Assembly: GCA_018830285.1 (NCBI GenBank)
Contig: JAHJSB010000010.1
Span: 1 to 64,000 of the forward strand
Direction: 5' to 3'
Source: Alphaproteobacteria bacterium
GTDB taxonomy: Bacteria > Pseudomonadota > Alphaproteobacteria > Caulobacterales > Hyphomonadaceae
DNA length: 64,000 bases
The translations under genes and the position numbers were made by a program. Shown piece after piece: positions 1 through 10,047 of the stretch (within the stretch, counting starts at the first letter, position 1; the number at the start of each line of letters is the position of its first letter). The notes below the pieces were generated by a model. It had not been told where the DNA came from, searched no databases, and saw only the letters and a program-made list of their open reading frames with translations.

Positions 1-721
<721 letters not shown>

Positions 722-805
722 GTATTGTGGCAACTAACATTAGATACTAGAATTGCTTTTGAGCACTAAATACAGATTTCGTGGCATTGTCGGAAAGTAT
801 AGTTC

Positions 806-1960
806 TTGGAACCGAAGCTGCCCTATTTTTATGCGCTTGATTGCGTCAGGTTTGGCGCAGCGCTGGCTGTCGCGTTTTTTCACTTGGGATTTTATGCCTG
901 GGCAGCTGACACGTCGCCTCTCGATCCCATGTTCCGGCATGTGACGACATTCCATGCGCTTGCGCCGGTATCCTGGTTTGGCTGGGTCGGCGTCGAAGTC
1001 TTCTTCGTCCTGTCAGGTTTCGTGATTGCGAATTCAGCGAATGGCGCCACGCCGCTTTCCTTCCTGAAGGGCCGAATTTTGCGTCTCTACCCGGCAGTGT
1101 GGATATGCGCGACCATTTCATTGCTTGCCATCCTGAACATCGGCCAGGTCCAGATGAGCCAACTTTTGGTTCGCTACATACATGCGATTGGGCTCTGGCC
1201 GACGGGCGACTGGATTGACGCGGTTTATTGGACGCTTGCTGTCGAGATCACCTTCTACGCACTGGTATTCCTGCTCCTGGCCAGTGGACACTTTTCGCGG
1301 CTAACCTATCTGGCTTGGGCGATTACGTTGGTCAACGCGTTGTACTTTGTCACGATACAGACCGAATTGTTTCCGCGAGGAGGGTGGGTCTATTATCATT
1401 CAAGCACATTCCTATTGAGGCACGGTTCAGTGTTTGCGGTCGGAATATGGATGTGGCTGACAAGTCGGCGACTCATGAAGTTTTCCGATTGGTTTGGGCT
1501 TGCGTTTGCGTCCCTGGTTGCCTCGCTAGCGATCTGGGACCAGTCACACTTTTCGCTAGGCGTCACGATGGGATACTGGGTGGGGTGGCCGATCGCCCTA
1601 TGGGGCGCTGTCGTGCTCGCTCAGTTCGCGTTTACGCGGTGGCCTGAAAAATTTACTCCTGCAAAAATGCGGTCGCGCAAAATTCTGCGTGAAATCGGCA
1701 AGTCGACCTATCCTCTTTACCTCATACACGCCATGGTGGGATCTGGCCTGATCCGGGTATACATCGAATGGGGCTTGCGTCCGTTCGCTGCATTCCCTGC
1801 GGCCTTGTTGACGGTCGTGGCCGCAGCGTTGGTTATCTCGTTGTATTTTGAGCCCAAATTGCGCAGATTGTTGGCTTGGGCGCTTGATTTCATTGAGGCG
1901 AGGATTGCAAGGATACCGCTTTTGGGTTTTGTATTGCGGCCCGGCGGCGCAATCGGCTGA
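806..1960 (+). CDS. acyltransferase family 3 membrane protein
   Basis: A 384-residue integral membrane acyltransferase of the OafA/NodX type (Acyl_transf_3). These proteins move acetyl or other acyl groups across the inner membrane onto surface sugars. The N-terminus has the family layout ALDCVRFGAALAVAFFH, with the conserved Arg and the catalytic-type His near residue 27, followed by about ten hydrophobic segments. The start is TTG, preceded by GGAAAG; no in-frame ATG lies nearby. It follows an IS remnant and precedes a polysaccharide deacetylase on the same strand, so decoration of the local polysaccharide is the likely role. By eye its base composition is less GC-rich than the housekeeping genes, which may reflect transfer. 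The acyl group and the acceptor sugar cannot be told. Confidence 0.85.
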   Translation: MEPKLPYFYALDCVRFGAALAVAFFHLGFYAWAADTSPLDPMFRHVTTFHALAPVSWFGWVGVEVFFVLSGFVIANSANGATPLSFLKGRILRLYPAVWICATISLLAILNIGQVQMSQLLVRYIHAIGLWPTGDWIDAVYWTLAVEITFYALVFLLLASGHFSRLTYLAWAITLVNALYFVTIQTELFPRGGWVYYHSSTFLLRHGSVFAVGIWMWLTSRRLMKFSDWFGLAFASLVASLAIWDQSHFSLGVTMGYWVGWPIALWGAVVLAQFAFTRWPEKFTPAKMRSRKILREIGKSTYPLYLIHAMVGSGLIRVYIEWGLRPFAAFPAALLTVVAAALVISLYFEPKLRRLLAWALDFIEARIARIPLLGFVLRPGGAIG

Positions 1961-2021
1961 TATAGCTTTACCGTAAGAAAGGGATTTGGACCTGAGCCAG
2001 GTCTGGATAGGGGACGAATAG

Positions 2022-2810
2022 ATGAAAAGGGCCTTAAAACTGGCCGGGATCACGAGGGCAAGTATTGCACCGGTGCGCATGTGTTGCGAGCGCAATGTCA
2101 TTGCTGCGCTGGGCCAGGCACGAAAACGCTATATTGGCCGCATCCTCTGCTATCACACAGTCGGACAGTCCGAATGGGGCGTCAATGATGTGACGCCCTC
2201 GCAGTTTCGGCGCCAGTTGGAACGTGCGCTGGACGCGGGTTTCAACTTCGTGCCGGCCAGCGAAATCGTGCGCACGGGCGGTGGACCGAAGGACCTGGCG
2301 ATCACGTTTGATGACGGGCTCAAAAGCGTCTTGACGAACGCTGCGCCGATCCTGAAGGACCTGGCCTTGCCCTGGATGTTTTTCCCGGTGTCCGAATGGT
2401 CGGATGGTCGACACACGATGCCGGATGATTTTGTCTTGTCGTGGCGGGACATCGAGACGCTGCTTGCGGCAGGCGCTGAGATGGGTAGCCACTCAGCGAC
2501 GCACCCGCAGTTCAACTGCATTGGAGCCAGTCAGATGGTCGACGAGTTGGCAGGTTCCCGGGAATTGTTCGCCAATCGCCTGGGGTTTGCGCCGGAAACG
2601 TTTGCCATTCCCTTCGGACAATCGGGCAACTGGACAGAGGACGCGCGTAAGCTGGCGCGGGACGCAGGCTATTTGACGATTTATGCCCAGGCCGAGGAGA
2701 CCCGGCCAACCGATACCGTGGCCCGCACATTCGTGACCAAATATGATGGCGACTTCATCTTCGATGCCCTGCTGAAAGGCAAGTTCGATTCCTGGGAAGA
2801 GTGGTTCTGA
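2022..2810 (+). CDS. polysaccharide deacetylase (NodB-like)
   Basis: A 262-residue carbohydrate esterase family 4 protein, which removes N- or O-acetyl groups from glycans in a metal-dependent way. The NodB signatures are present: TFDDG near residue 95, with the catalytic base and a metal-ligand Asp, and HSATH near residue 160, with the metal-binding histidines. A YHTVG motif near residue 43 matches the N-terminal strand of the fold. No signal peptide is obvious, so it may act on lipid-linked or nucleotide-linked intermediates in the cytoplasm. Its stop overlaps the next start (TGATG), which indicates translational coupling to the glycosyltransferase at 2810. Confidence 0.88.
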   Translation: MKRALKLAGITRASIAPVRMCCERNVIAALGQARKRYIGRILCYHTVGQSEWGVNDVTPSQFRRQLERALDAGFNFVPASEIVRTGGGPKDLAITFDDGLKSVLTNAAPILKDLALPWMFFPVSEWSDGRHTMPDDFVLSWRDIETLLAAGAEMGSHSATHPQFNCIGASQMVDELAGSRELFANRLGFAPETFAIPFGQSGNWTEDARKLARDAGYLTIYAQAEETRPTDTVARTFVTKYDGDFIFDALLKGKFDSWEEWF

Positions 2811-3745
2811 TGACCGAACCTCGACTCGTATCCGTGATCGTCGCGACGCGTGACCGACCCAAATTGCTTGGCGAAGCGCTAGCATCTATTCGCGCGCTCG
2901 AAGGACCGGACCTGAAATTCGAAATTCTTGTTGGCGATAATGGCGGCCTGCCGGAAAGCAAGGAAGTCGCCGATCGCTTTGACGCCATCCATCAGTATAC
3001 GCCTAAAAACTACTGTCCGGCCCCGCGTAACCTTGCCATGCGCCGCGCGACGGGTGAGTTCATAGCCTTTCTGGACGACGACGATTTATGGCTGCCGGGG
3101 CATATTCGCACGCATATCAAGCTTCTTGACGCGAATCCCGACTTCGCGGGCGTATTTGGCCAAATTGTCTCGACGGACCCAGACCTTAATCCCCTGGATG
3201 ATCCGTGGCCAATGGAAGTTCCCGCAGATGGCGATTTTTTCATGATGCTGATGAACGGATACTTTCCACAGGTTGGCGGAACCCTGTTCCGGGCAAGCGT
3301 CCTCGAAACGCATGGATACATGGATGAATCGCTGATTGGGGATTCGGACTGGGATTGGCAAATTCGTATAGCGGCCGACAGCAAGTTCGGATTTGCTGCG
3401 GTGCCCTGTGTCCTGTTCCGGCAGAGGCCAAAAGGCACGTTCAACACGATGCAACTGCAGCGGTCGGCATTTACGCGGCGGATATTCCTGCGACACGCTA
3501 TGTCCCATCGCCGCAGGTGGCCCGGCTGGAAAGCCTTGGTTCGCTCCTATTATGCATGCCAGACTTATTACTGGCTGTATTTTCTGGATGTGGCGTCCCA
3601 GCGCTCCGAGGCAGGGGAGCGCTGGGGGGTTATCAAGGCTCTCTCGAGTGCATTTTGGATTATTCCGTCCAGAACATTGCGAAGCATTTTCAGCGATGCA
3701 GCCTTTCGGCGGGCAACGGCATCGATCTTCCAGTCGACGAAGTGA
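2810..3745 (+). CDS. family 2 glycosyltransferase
   Basis: A 311-residue GT-A fold transferase that adds one sugar from a nucleotide donor to a growing glycan. The N-terminal VSVIVATRDRPKLLGEAL motif and the FLDDDDLW acidic cluster near residue 85, which binds metal and donor, are typical of GT2. A GDSDWDWQIR segment near residue 178 fits the acceptor/base region. I take the ATG that overlaps the deacetylase stop rather than the in-frame GTG nine bases upstream. The C-terminal third is basic and rich in aromatics (RRRWPGWKALVRSYYACQ), suggesting membrane association. It ends 16 bases from a convergent glycosyltransferase. Confidence 0.88.
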   Translation: MTEPRLVSVIVATRDRPKLLGEALASIRALEGPDLKFEILVGDNGGLPESKEVADRFDAIHQYTPKNYCPAPRNLAMRRATGEFIAFLDDDDLWLPGHIRTHIKLLDANPDFAGVFGQIVSTDPDLNPLDDPWPMEVPADGDFFMMLMNGYFPQVGGTLFRASVLETHGYMDESLIGDSDWDWQIRIAADSKFGFAAVPCVLFRQRPKGTFNTMQLQRSAFTRRIFLRHAMSHRRRWPGWKALVRSYYACQTYYWLYFLDVASQRSEAGERWGVIKALSSAFWIIPSRTLRSIFSDAAFRRATASIFQSTK

Positions 3746-3761
3746 CCGTCTCTGTCTGATT

Positions 3762-5429
3762 CTATGTGTTGCGGATTCGGCGTGCGCGGGTTTTCAACCA
3801 TTCAGGAAGCAACAAGCGCAACGTTTCTGCGAGCGAGCGCAAGTGGCCTTTACCGGATAAATTTCGAATAGCCCGGATGCGTCCCTTGATCGATAAAAGG
3901 CCGATATAGTCTCGCTCGATGTCGACTAGAGACACGTCCGATCCATAGATGCTTTCATGCCGGCGATCAGGCTCGCCAAAGCAAGGCGTGTCGGTCGCAT
4001 CAGGCATTTCCACTGCGCCGTCGAGCAATGGTGGAAGCGCAAGTGCGTCGTCATAAGCGCGTTCAAGCCATTTTTTCCACGCGTCCGGTTGCGCGATACG
4101 AACAGACTCCCGCGCTGCGGAGCCCTGATCTCTCCGGAAGGATTCATCAGTTAGCAGGCGGGCTAGTGCCTGCTCCCAATCAGCTTTCGAGCGAGCCTGT
4201 ATCACGCCTCCGATCAATCCCAGATGGTTGATGCCGACCAGGCTCGCCGCATCCGGGGCGGTGAACAGTGTTACCAGCGGCAGTTCATAGCCTGCAGCTT
4301 CCATCAAGGATGTTGACGATGAAAATGGATATGAATCGACGTATATGTCTGCGGCTTCAAAATATTTCCAGGGATCTGCCTGCTCCGGCAAGCCAGCAAT
4401 CCGACCACCAGTCGCCTTCGCCGCCGCTTGCCAATCATTTGGCATTCCGGATCCGACGACGATGAGCCGCGCGTTCTTATGCTTTTGCAGAACCGGGACA
4501 AAGCGATCGGCGTAGGAGGGGCCTTCAGGCGAACGGTACTTTGCGCCCCGGGCAACTGAAAGAAGGACCAATTCGTCCTTGCTGATGCCAAGGGACTGGC
4601 GTGCTTGTTCTTTTGTCTGCCGCCATGTCGTGTTGTCGACCAGCGTTGGTAGCATCAGGCTCCTCTGCGCGGCGACGCCCCGACGATTGCGAGTGATTTC
4701 GTCAGCTGCATTGCGGAGGTTCAAAACGGCGTGAGCCGATCCTGGTCCCAGCCAGAACAGATGATCCGCGTGATTGAGAAGCAGGGCGGGCGGATGCTTT
4801 TCGCCTTCTGCGAAGGCAATCAGTGGAAGGACGTCTTCGCAATGGGTATGGAGGACGATCAAGTCAAAGTCCCTAGCGATCTGCCTCAGATGTCGAACCC
4901 AGTCCAGCATGGATCCAGTTTCCTGGTTCAGAAGATGGATCGTTCCACCGGACGACTTGACGGAGTCTTCGAGATGCGCCGGTATTGCTTTCCGGTATCG
5001 TGTCAGAACCAGCGAATTCGACCGATCGGGATCGGCCGATATCCACCGGCTTATCATGCGTGAAAGTCCGCCGACCTTGGAAACTTCGGACGCAATGTGC
5101 AGGACGCGTTTGACGTCAGTCGCGCGCGTCTTGCGAGGCACTGGTACATCATGGAAAACCAGTTTTTCGGATATCTTGCGGATGACCAGTTCGAGTCTCT
5201 TGCTCGCAAATATACCGCAGTGCGCGTGTGTCGCGATCGTCGCCGCCAGCATGGTTTGAAAAGCCGCCAATTCAAGATTGCCCTGGTCGAGAAAGGATTC
5301 CGCTTCCGAGACCCTCGCTTGGAACCGATTGAAATTGTCCAAAATCAACGTTTCTGCCGGATCGGCGTTCGTTGGTTCTGGCTGCGCTTCCCCTTTTCCG
5401 GGACCTTTTGTTTGAAACGCTTCTGCCAT
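3762..5429 (-). CDS. GT-B glycosyltransferase with N-terminal helical extension
   Basis: A 555-residue protein and the last gene of the long minus-strand polysaccharide run. Residues from about 108 on (RVLHIASEVSKVGGLSRMI) look like a GT4/GT1 fold, where the GG loop starts the acceptor domain. The C-terminal donor domain has LLSVARGAKYRSPEGPSYAD, LIVVGSG and an EAAGYELPLVT segment that stands in for the usual E-x7-E motif. The first 105 residues are not part of the usual fold and look helical (NFNRFQARVSEAESFLDQG), so they may be a protein-interaction or TPR-like module. There is also an extra tail after residue 470. Donor and linkage are unknown. Confidence 0.75.
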   Translation of the reverse strand: MAEAFQTKGPGKGEAQPEPTNADPAETLILDNFNRFQARVSEAESFLDQGNLELAAFQTMLAATIATHAHCGIFASKRLELVIRKISEKLVFHDVPVPRKTRATDVKRVLHIASEVSKVGGLSRMISRWISADPDRSNSLVLTRYRKAIPAHLEDSVKSSGGTIHLLNQETGSMLDWVRHLRQIARDFDLIVLHTHCEDVLPLIAFAEGEKHPPALLLNHADHLFWLGPGSAHAVLNLRNAADEITRNRRGVAAQRSLMLPTLVDNTTWRQTKEQARQSLGISKDELVLLSVARGAKYRSPEGPSYADRFVPVLQKHKNARLIVVGSGMPNDWQAAAKATGGRIAGLPEQADPWKYFEAADIYVDSYPFSSSTSLMEAAGYELPLVTLFTAPDAASLVGINHLGLIGGVIQARSKADWEQALARLLTDESFRRDQGSAARESVRIAQPDAWKKWLERAYDDALALPPLLDGAVEMPDATDTPCFGEPDRRHESIYGSDVSLVDIERDYIGLLSIKGRIRAIRNLSGKGHLRSLAETLRLLLPEWLKTRARRIRNT

Positions 5430-5595
5430 GTACCAAGTGCCTGTATCGAGAATTAATCCGGGTCCGATTTATGTCACGGACCTTTGCCTGATGCTATTGT
5501 TTTCGCTCCGGCTAGGCGCGCAGGTCGCGCTGGAATGGATGGCAGGCTATCGAATTTGATGGTGCAAAAAGTCGCCAGGAAAAAAGGTTCGCCAA

Positions 5596-6651
5596 TCAGA
5601 GGCGATAATCACGTGACCATTGCAAAGCTTCAAGCAGCTTTGGGCGAAAGGTCGCCGAATAGCGCTGCGTTGCGACAGGGCCCCAAAGTGACTTGTAGCC
5701 GTGTCCGCCTCCGAAATCGTGAACTTCGTATCCCACCGCAGCGGCGTGACTCAATGCCGCGTCCAAAACACGCGTGCCGACGCCGCGATTGCGATAAGCG
5801 TGAAGCTGGCCTAGACACTGGCCAAGCTGGTCTGCGCCGATGCTCGTTGCGATCGCGCCCGACACAGGTTTGTCTCCGTCGTAGAGTACATAGGTATGTA
5901 CCCGCATGGTGTCGTCCATTTCGGGTGTCGTCCGGAGCGACTTCCAGAAACGGATGCGGTCAGGCGCCGCGACGGTCTCTTGCGCAGCAGACGAGGACCA
6001 GTTCGTCTCCCATTGATTGACCGTCCATTCGAGATCGCCTTCATTATCGACGACGAGGTGCATACGTTTGCACTTTGACCGGGCGCTCGAGATATACTTC
6101 ATGTGCTTGCGGTCTTCGCGCAGCCAGTGTTCTTCATAGTCCGTCTGGAGGAATACGCGCACGACATCATAGGGCCAAGCATGCCTGGCGCCCATTTCCA
6201 AAGCTTCCTTGCCGAGACCAGACTCGATCTTCAATTCGATCCCGAGCGAATTGATCGCCCGACCCAGGGCGGCGTAGTCTGTAGCAGGTGCCACGAAGCC
6301 GGATAAGGCCTGGTAAGAAACGGGCTCCCAGGCCTTGGCGCGTTTGCGCATCGAGATGATCGAAATAGGTGTGTCCTTCTCGAGGACCAAGGCGTGGCGC
6401 TTCTTGTGTTGTGTCGGCAGCAAAAGCTCACGGTACTGGTCGCGGGAGACGCCAGGTGGTGGAGGAAGGTGATCCAGGGCCTCGTCCATTGTCGATGTCC
6501 AGGTGTCGGCCCATACGACTTTGAGGCCCTGACGACCACGAGTGAGCCGCGCGCTTTCAAAAGCGACTTTCTCCACCATCGGGCGTGCTGCCAGTGCGAC
6601 CGGCTTTGCGATTGTTTTGACTGAACGTTTGATTGTTTCGTGAAGGGCCAT
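5596..6651 (-). CDS. GNAT/FemAB-like acyltransferase
   Basis: A 351-residue protein of the GNAT superfamily with two GNAT-like halves, resembling FemAB/BioF2-like (Acetyltransf_6) proteins. The C-terminal half carries ARSKCKRMH, then PVSGAIATS and AYRNRGVGTRVLDAAL, the last being a glycine-rich acyl-CoA (or aminoacyl-tRNA) binding loop. It sits between an aminotransferase and a glycosyltransferase in the polysaccharide run, so it may acylate the amino group of a sugar made by its neighbours. Whether the donor is an acyl-CoA or an aminoacyl-tRNA cannot be decided here. The gap to the aminotransferase is under 80 bases. Confidence 0.7.
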   Translation of the reverse strand: MALHETIKRSVKTIAKPVALAARPMVEKVAFESARLTRGRQGLKVVWADTWTSTMDEALDHLPPPPGVSRDQYRELLLPTQHKKRHALVLEKDTPISIISMRKRAKAWEPVSYQALSGFVAPATDYAALGRAINSLGIELKIESGLGKEALEMGARHAWPYDVVRVFLQTDYEEHWLREDRKHMKYISSARSKCKRMHLVVDNEGDLEWTVNQWETNWSSSAAQETVAAPDRIRFWKSLRTTPEMDDTMRVHTYVLYDGDKPVSGAIATSIGADQLGQCLGQLHAYRNRGVGTRVLDAALSHAAAVGYEVHDFGGGHGYKSLWGPVATQRYSATFRPKLLEALQWSRDYRL

Positions 6652-6729
6652 TAATCCAAATCTCGAACTTGCTTTGATCTCTGATCAGGTTCCCTTACTG
6701 CATCGCGAGTTGACGCTGATATCCTGGCG

Positions 6730-7884
6730 CTACGAACCAACGAAACTTGCCTTTGTTGCCACTTTTAGCGCATCAACAACTTCCGATATGTCATCATCCG
6801 TCATCTGAGGGTACAACGGCAGGATGATTCGGTTGTCCTGTGCAAATTCGGAATGCGGCAGGGGCGCGCGCAGCGGCATCTGGTTATAGACTGCCTCGCG
6901 GTGTGCGCACATGATGCCGCGGCGCGTTGACACGCCTGCGTCGAGCATTTTCTGCATGACATCACGTTGGTCGCAATCGTCCGGTATCTGCACCGAAAAA
7001 CTCTGCCAGTTCGACCGCGCCCAAGTGGGCTCTTCGGGCAGGCCGATCCATTGGGCGGATGCCAGCTGGGCCTTGTACGCTTCGGCAATTTCGCGACGCC
7101 GTGCCGTTATGGCTGGCAGGCGCTTGAGTTGCTCCCGGCCGACGGCAGCCTGGATGTCAGTCATCCTATAATTGTAGCCCAGCACAGGGTGCGTTTCGAA
7201 GATCACGGTGTTGGCCTTGTGGCGCACCGTGTCAGGCACGCTCATACCATGCTGGCGCAAGAGGCGGAACTTTGCGGCCCAGTCGTCATGTGGCGTGGTG
7301 ATCATGCCGCCGTCGCCGGTGGACATGATCTTGCGCGGGTGGAACGAGAAAACGGCCGCGTCGCCGCGGACGCGCCCGACTTTCTCCCACTCACCCTGCC
7401 AGTTGATTTCGGAGCCAGCTGCACAGGCAGCATCTTCGATGACCTTGAGACCGTGCTTTCGGGCAATACCTACAATGGCGGACAGGTCGGCAGGCATGCC
7501 CATCTGGTGAACCAGCAGGATAGCCTTGGTGCGCGCTGTAATGGCGGCCTCGATCAGGGCAGGATCCATGTTGAAAGTTGCCGGATCGACGTCGACAAAG
7601 ACAGGTTCGGCGCCGCAATAGCGCACAACGTTGGCCGTCGCGATATAGGAGTGGCTGACCGTGACGACCTCGTCACCTGCCTCGACGCCGGCGCCCAGCA
7701 GGGCCAGGTGGAGCCCGGTGGTACAGTTCGATACGGCGACGGCATGCTCGGCCCCCATGAAGGACGCGAATTCTTTTTCAAACGCGGCGACTTCGGGACC
7801 TTGTGTGATCCAGCCTGACAGGATGACGCGAGCTGCGGCGTCAGCCTCTGCCTGGTCCATGACAGGTTTGATGATCGGGATCAT
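6730..7884 (-). CDS. DegT/DnrJ/EryC1 sugar aminotransferase (second copy)
   Basis: A 384-residue PLP-dependent sugar aminotransferase of the DegT/DnrJ/EryC1/StrS family, which turns a keto-sugar nucleotide into an amino sugar, usually with glutamate as donor. The cofactor lysine lies in SFHPRKIMSTGDGG; SNCTTGLHLAL near residue 55 and IEDAACAAG near residue 155 bind PLP. I place the start at MIPIIKPVM, whose ATG overlaps the stop of the upstream epimerase by four bases, instead of ten codons earlier. It differs from the family member at 8933-10045 (HPRK here, YPGK there), so the two probably act on different keto-sugars. Confidence 0.85.
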   Translation of the reverse strand: MIPIIKPVMDQAEADAAARVILSGWITQGPEVAAFEKEFASFMGAEHAVAVSNCTTGLHLALLGAGVEAGDEVVTVSHSYIATANVVRYCGAEPVFVDVDPATFNMDPALIEAAITARTKAILLVHQMGMPADLSAIVGIARKHGLKVIEDAACAAGSEINWQGEWEKVGRVRGDAAVFSFHPRKIMSTGDGGMITTPHDDWAAKFRLLRQHGMSVPDTVRHKANTVIFETHPVLGYNYRMTDIQAAVGREQLKRLPAITARRREIAEAYKAQLASAQWIGLPEEPTWARSNWQSFSVQIPDDCDQRDVMQKMLDAGVSTRRGIMCAHREAVYNQMPLRAPLPHSEFAQDNRIILPLYPQMTDDDISEVVDALKVATKASFVGS

Positions 7885-8858
7885 TCGAAAGCGTCCTTGT
7901 TTGCCTGCCACCATGATACCAGCCGCTTGAGGCCTTCTTCCAGGTCGATTTCGGCCTTGAAGCCGAGCATGCGTTCGGCCTTGGCCGTATCGGCCAGACG
8001 CCGGGCAACGGCGTTGACCGAACGCTCCGGACCGTATTCCGGAACCATTGCAGGGTCGGCACCCATGACTTTCATGAGGGCGGCGGCGAGTTCATTGAGG
8101 CTGGTCTCGACACCAGAGGCGATATTGAACACTTCGTCGGATACGTCGGATTTCAAGGCCAGAACATTGGCACGGGCAAGGTCTTCGATGTTGATGAAGT
8201 CCATCGAGGTCTTGCCGTCGCCGAGGATCAGCGGCGGTGTGCCTTCGGCGATGCGTTGCATCCAGCGAACGAGAACTTCCGTGTACTTGCCGTGGATATC
8301 CATGCGCGGACCGTAAACGTTGAAATAGCGGGTCGACACATAGTTCAGGCCATACATGTCATTGAACGACCGGAGCAGGCCTTCGAGCATGACCTTGGAG
8401 GCGCCGTACCAGGTCCGATTGTTGTAGGGGTGGTGTTCTTCGGTCGTCGGAAACGTGTCCGCCATGCCGTAGACGGATGCAGATGACGCCGCGAGCACTT
8501 TCTGGACGTCGCACTTCTGGGCCGCTTCGATCACATTATATGTGCCATCGCACATCACTTCCATGGCCTCGCGCGGTTCGGCGGCGCAGGCGGTGATGCG
8601 AATGGCCGCCATGTGGATGACGGCATCCATGCCTGACGTCACATCCATGACGGCCTTGGCATCGCGAATGTCGCCCTTCACGAGTTCGACTCGCGGGTCC
8701 TTCAGGATCTCGGCGACGTTTTGCATCGAACCGCGGACCAGGTTGTCAAAGATCACGATCTTTTTCGGGCTGCTTGTTGCGAGAATTTCGTCGATCGTTG
8801 TGGAGCCGATCAGGCCACACCCACCGGTGACCAGGATTTTCGCGTTATCTAGGTTCAT
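7881..8858 (-). CDS. NAD-dependent epimerase/dehydratase (extended SDR)
   Basis: A 325-residue extended short-chain dehydrogenase acting on a nucleotide sugar. The N-terminal Rossmann motif GGCGLIGS binds NAD, and SSASVYG followed by WYGASK gives the catalytic Ser/Tyr/Lys set. RYFNVYGPR is the substrate-side motif of the UDP-glucose 4-epimerase/decarboxylase group. The product could be a 4-epimer or a 4-keto sugar; the sequence alone does not decide. The second of two close ATGs is chosen because the AAAGG sequence is then about eight bases away. The stop overlaps the aminotransferase start, so the two enzymes are likely made together and may act in sequence. Confidence 0.85.
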   Translation of the reverse strand: MNLDNAKILVTGGCGLIGSTTIDEILATSSPKKIVIFDNLVRGSMQNVAEILKDPRVELVKGDIRDAKAVMDVTSGMDAVIHMAAIRITACAAEPREAMEVMCDGTYNVIEAAQKCDVQKVLAASSASVYGMADTFPTTEEHHPYNNRTWYGASKVMLEGLLRSFNDMYGLNYVSTRYFNVYGPRMDIHGKYTEVLVRWMQRIAEGTPPLILGDGKTSMDFINIEDLARANVLALKSDVSDEVFNIASGVETSLNELAAALMKVMGADPAMVPEYGPERSVNAVARRLADTAKAERMLGFKAEIDLEEGLKRLVSWWQANKDAFE

Positions 8859-8932
8859 TTCCATCGCCTTTATAGTCTACGCTGATTGTCGGTCACGCGT
8901 TTGCCGCAACCGCCGTTCAATCAATTTGCCGA

Positions 8933-10045
8933 TCAGGAATCTGCGAGTTGCATCTGGAGCGCTTTCACGGCGTCAACGACTTCCGCCTGCATGTCGGCTG
9001 TGATCTCCGGATACATCGGCAATGAGAGGACTTCGTTGCCTGCTTTTTCAGAATGCGGGAATTGTCCCTGCTTGTATCCAAGGTCGGCATATGCCGGAAG
9101 AAGGTGCACAGGGAAGGGGTAGTGGATCCCGGTCTGGATTTGTTTTTTGGAGAGCTCTTCTATCCACCGTGCGCGATCTGGCGTGCGAATAACATAGAGG
9201 TGATAGACGTGACGCCGATTGTCCAACTGGATCGGGGTGGCGACGCCGGTTCCGGCAAACATTTCATCATACCGGCCCGCTGCGTCACGGCGCATTTCGG
9301 TCCACTTCTCGATGTATTTCATCTTCACTCTCAGAACGGCGCCCTGAATGCCCTCGAGGCGCATGTTGAAGCCCTTGAGTTCGTGATGGTATTTCGTTTC
9401 CGCGCCCCAGTCGCGTAGCATACGGACCTTGCGGGCGTATTCAGGATTGCCGGTAACGACCATGCCACCTTCGCCAGCGGCGCCCAGATTCTTGCCGGGA
9501 TAAAACGAGAATCCGGCAAGGTCGCCGACTGAACCGGCGCGACGGCCATTGTATTCGGCTCCGTGCGCCTGGGCGGCATCTTCCAGAACCACGAGACCGT
9601 GTTTCTTCGCTATGGCCATGATCGGATCCATGTCGGCCATCTGCCCATACAGGTGAACGGGGATGATCGCTTTCGTGCGCGGCGTAATGGCAGCCTCGAG
9701 CGCTTCCGGATCCATCGTAAACGTCACCGGATCGATGTCGCAAAGCTTGATCGTTGCGCCAGTATAGTAGATCGCCGCCGCAGACGCGACGAAAGTGTGG
9801 GGCACGGTGATGACTTCATCACCCGGGCCAATGCCGGCCGCCAGAAGCGAAAGGTGCAGCGCACTTGTTCCATTGTTCACGCCAACCGCTTCAGCATTGT
9901 TACAGTAGTCGGCGTATTCCTTCTCCAATGCGAGAACGTCGGGGCCCAGCGTAAAAGCGCAGCTTTCAAGTACGCCTTGAATCGCCGCATCAATTTCAGG
10001 CTTGATCGAGTAATACTGGGCTTTGAGGTCAACAAACGGGATCAT
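8933..10045 (-). CDS. DegT/DnrJ/EryC1 sugar aminotransferase (WbpE/WlbC-like)
   Basis: A 370-residue PLP-dependent aminotransferase. The cofactor lysine is in SFYPGKNLGAAGEGG, the classic motif of this family; NNGTSALHLSL near residue 57 holds the PLP phosphate and LEDAAQAHGA near residue 155 stacks on the ring. It lies two bases downstream of a Gfo/Idh dehydrogenase that in turn follows a hexapeptide acetyltransferase. That trio matches WbpB/WbpE/WbpD (WlbA/C/B), which make a 3-acetamido-3-deoxy sugar acid. On that basis it would transaminate a 3-keto nucleotide sugar, but the actual substrate is inference. Confidence 0.87.
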   Translation of the reverse strand: MIPFVDLKAQYYSIKPEIDAAIQGVLESCAFTLGPDVLALEKEYADYCNNAEAVGVNNGTSALHLSLLAAGIGPGDEVITVPHTFVASAAAIYYTGATIKLCDIDPVTFTMDPEALEAAITPRTKAIIPVHLYGQMADMDPIMAIAKKHGLVVLEDAAQAHGAEYNGRRAGSVGDLAGFSFYPGKNLGAAGEGGMVVTGNPEYARKVRMLRDWGAETKYHHELKGFNMRLEGIQGAVLRVKMKYIEKWTEMRRDAAGRYDEMFAGTGVATPIQLDNRRHVYHLYVIRTPDRARWIEELSKKQIQTGIHYPFPVHLLPAYADLGYKQGQFPHSEKAGNEVLSLPMYPEITADMQAEVVDAVKALQMQLADS

Positions 10046-10047
10046 AT

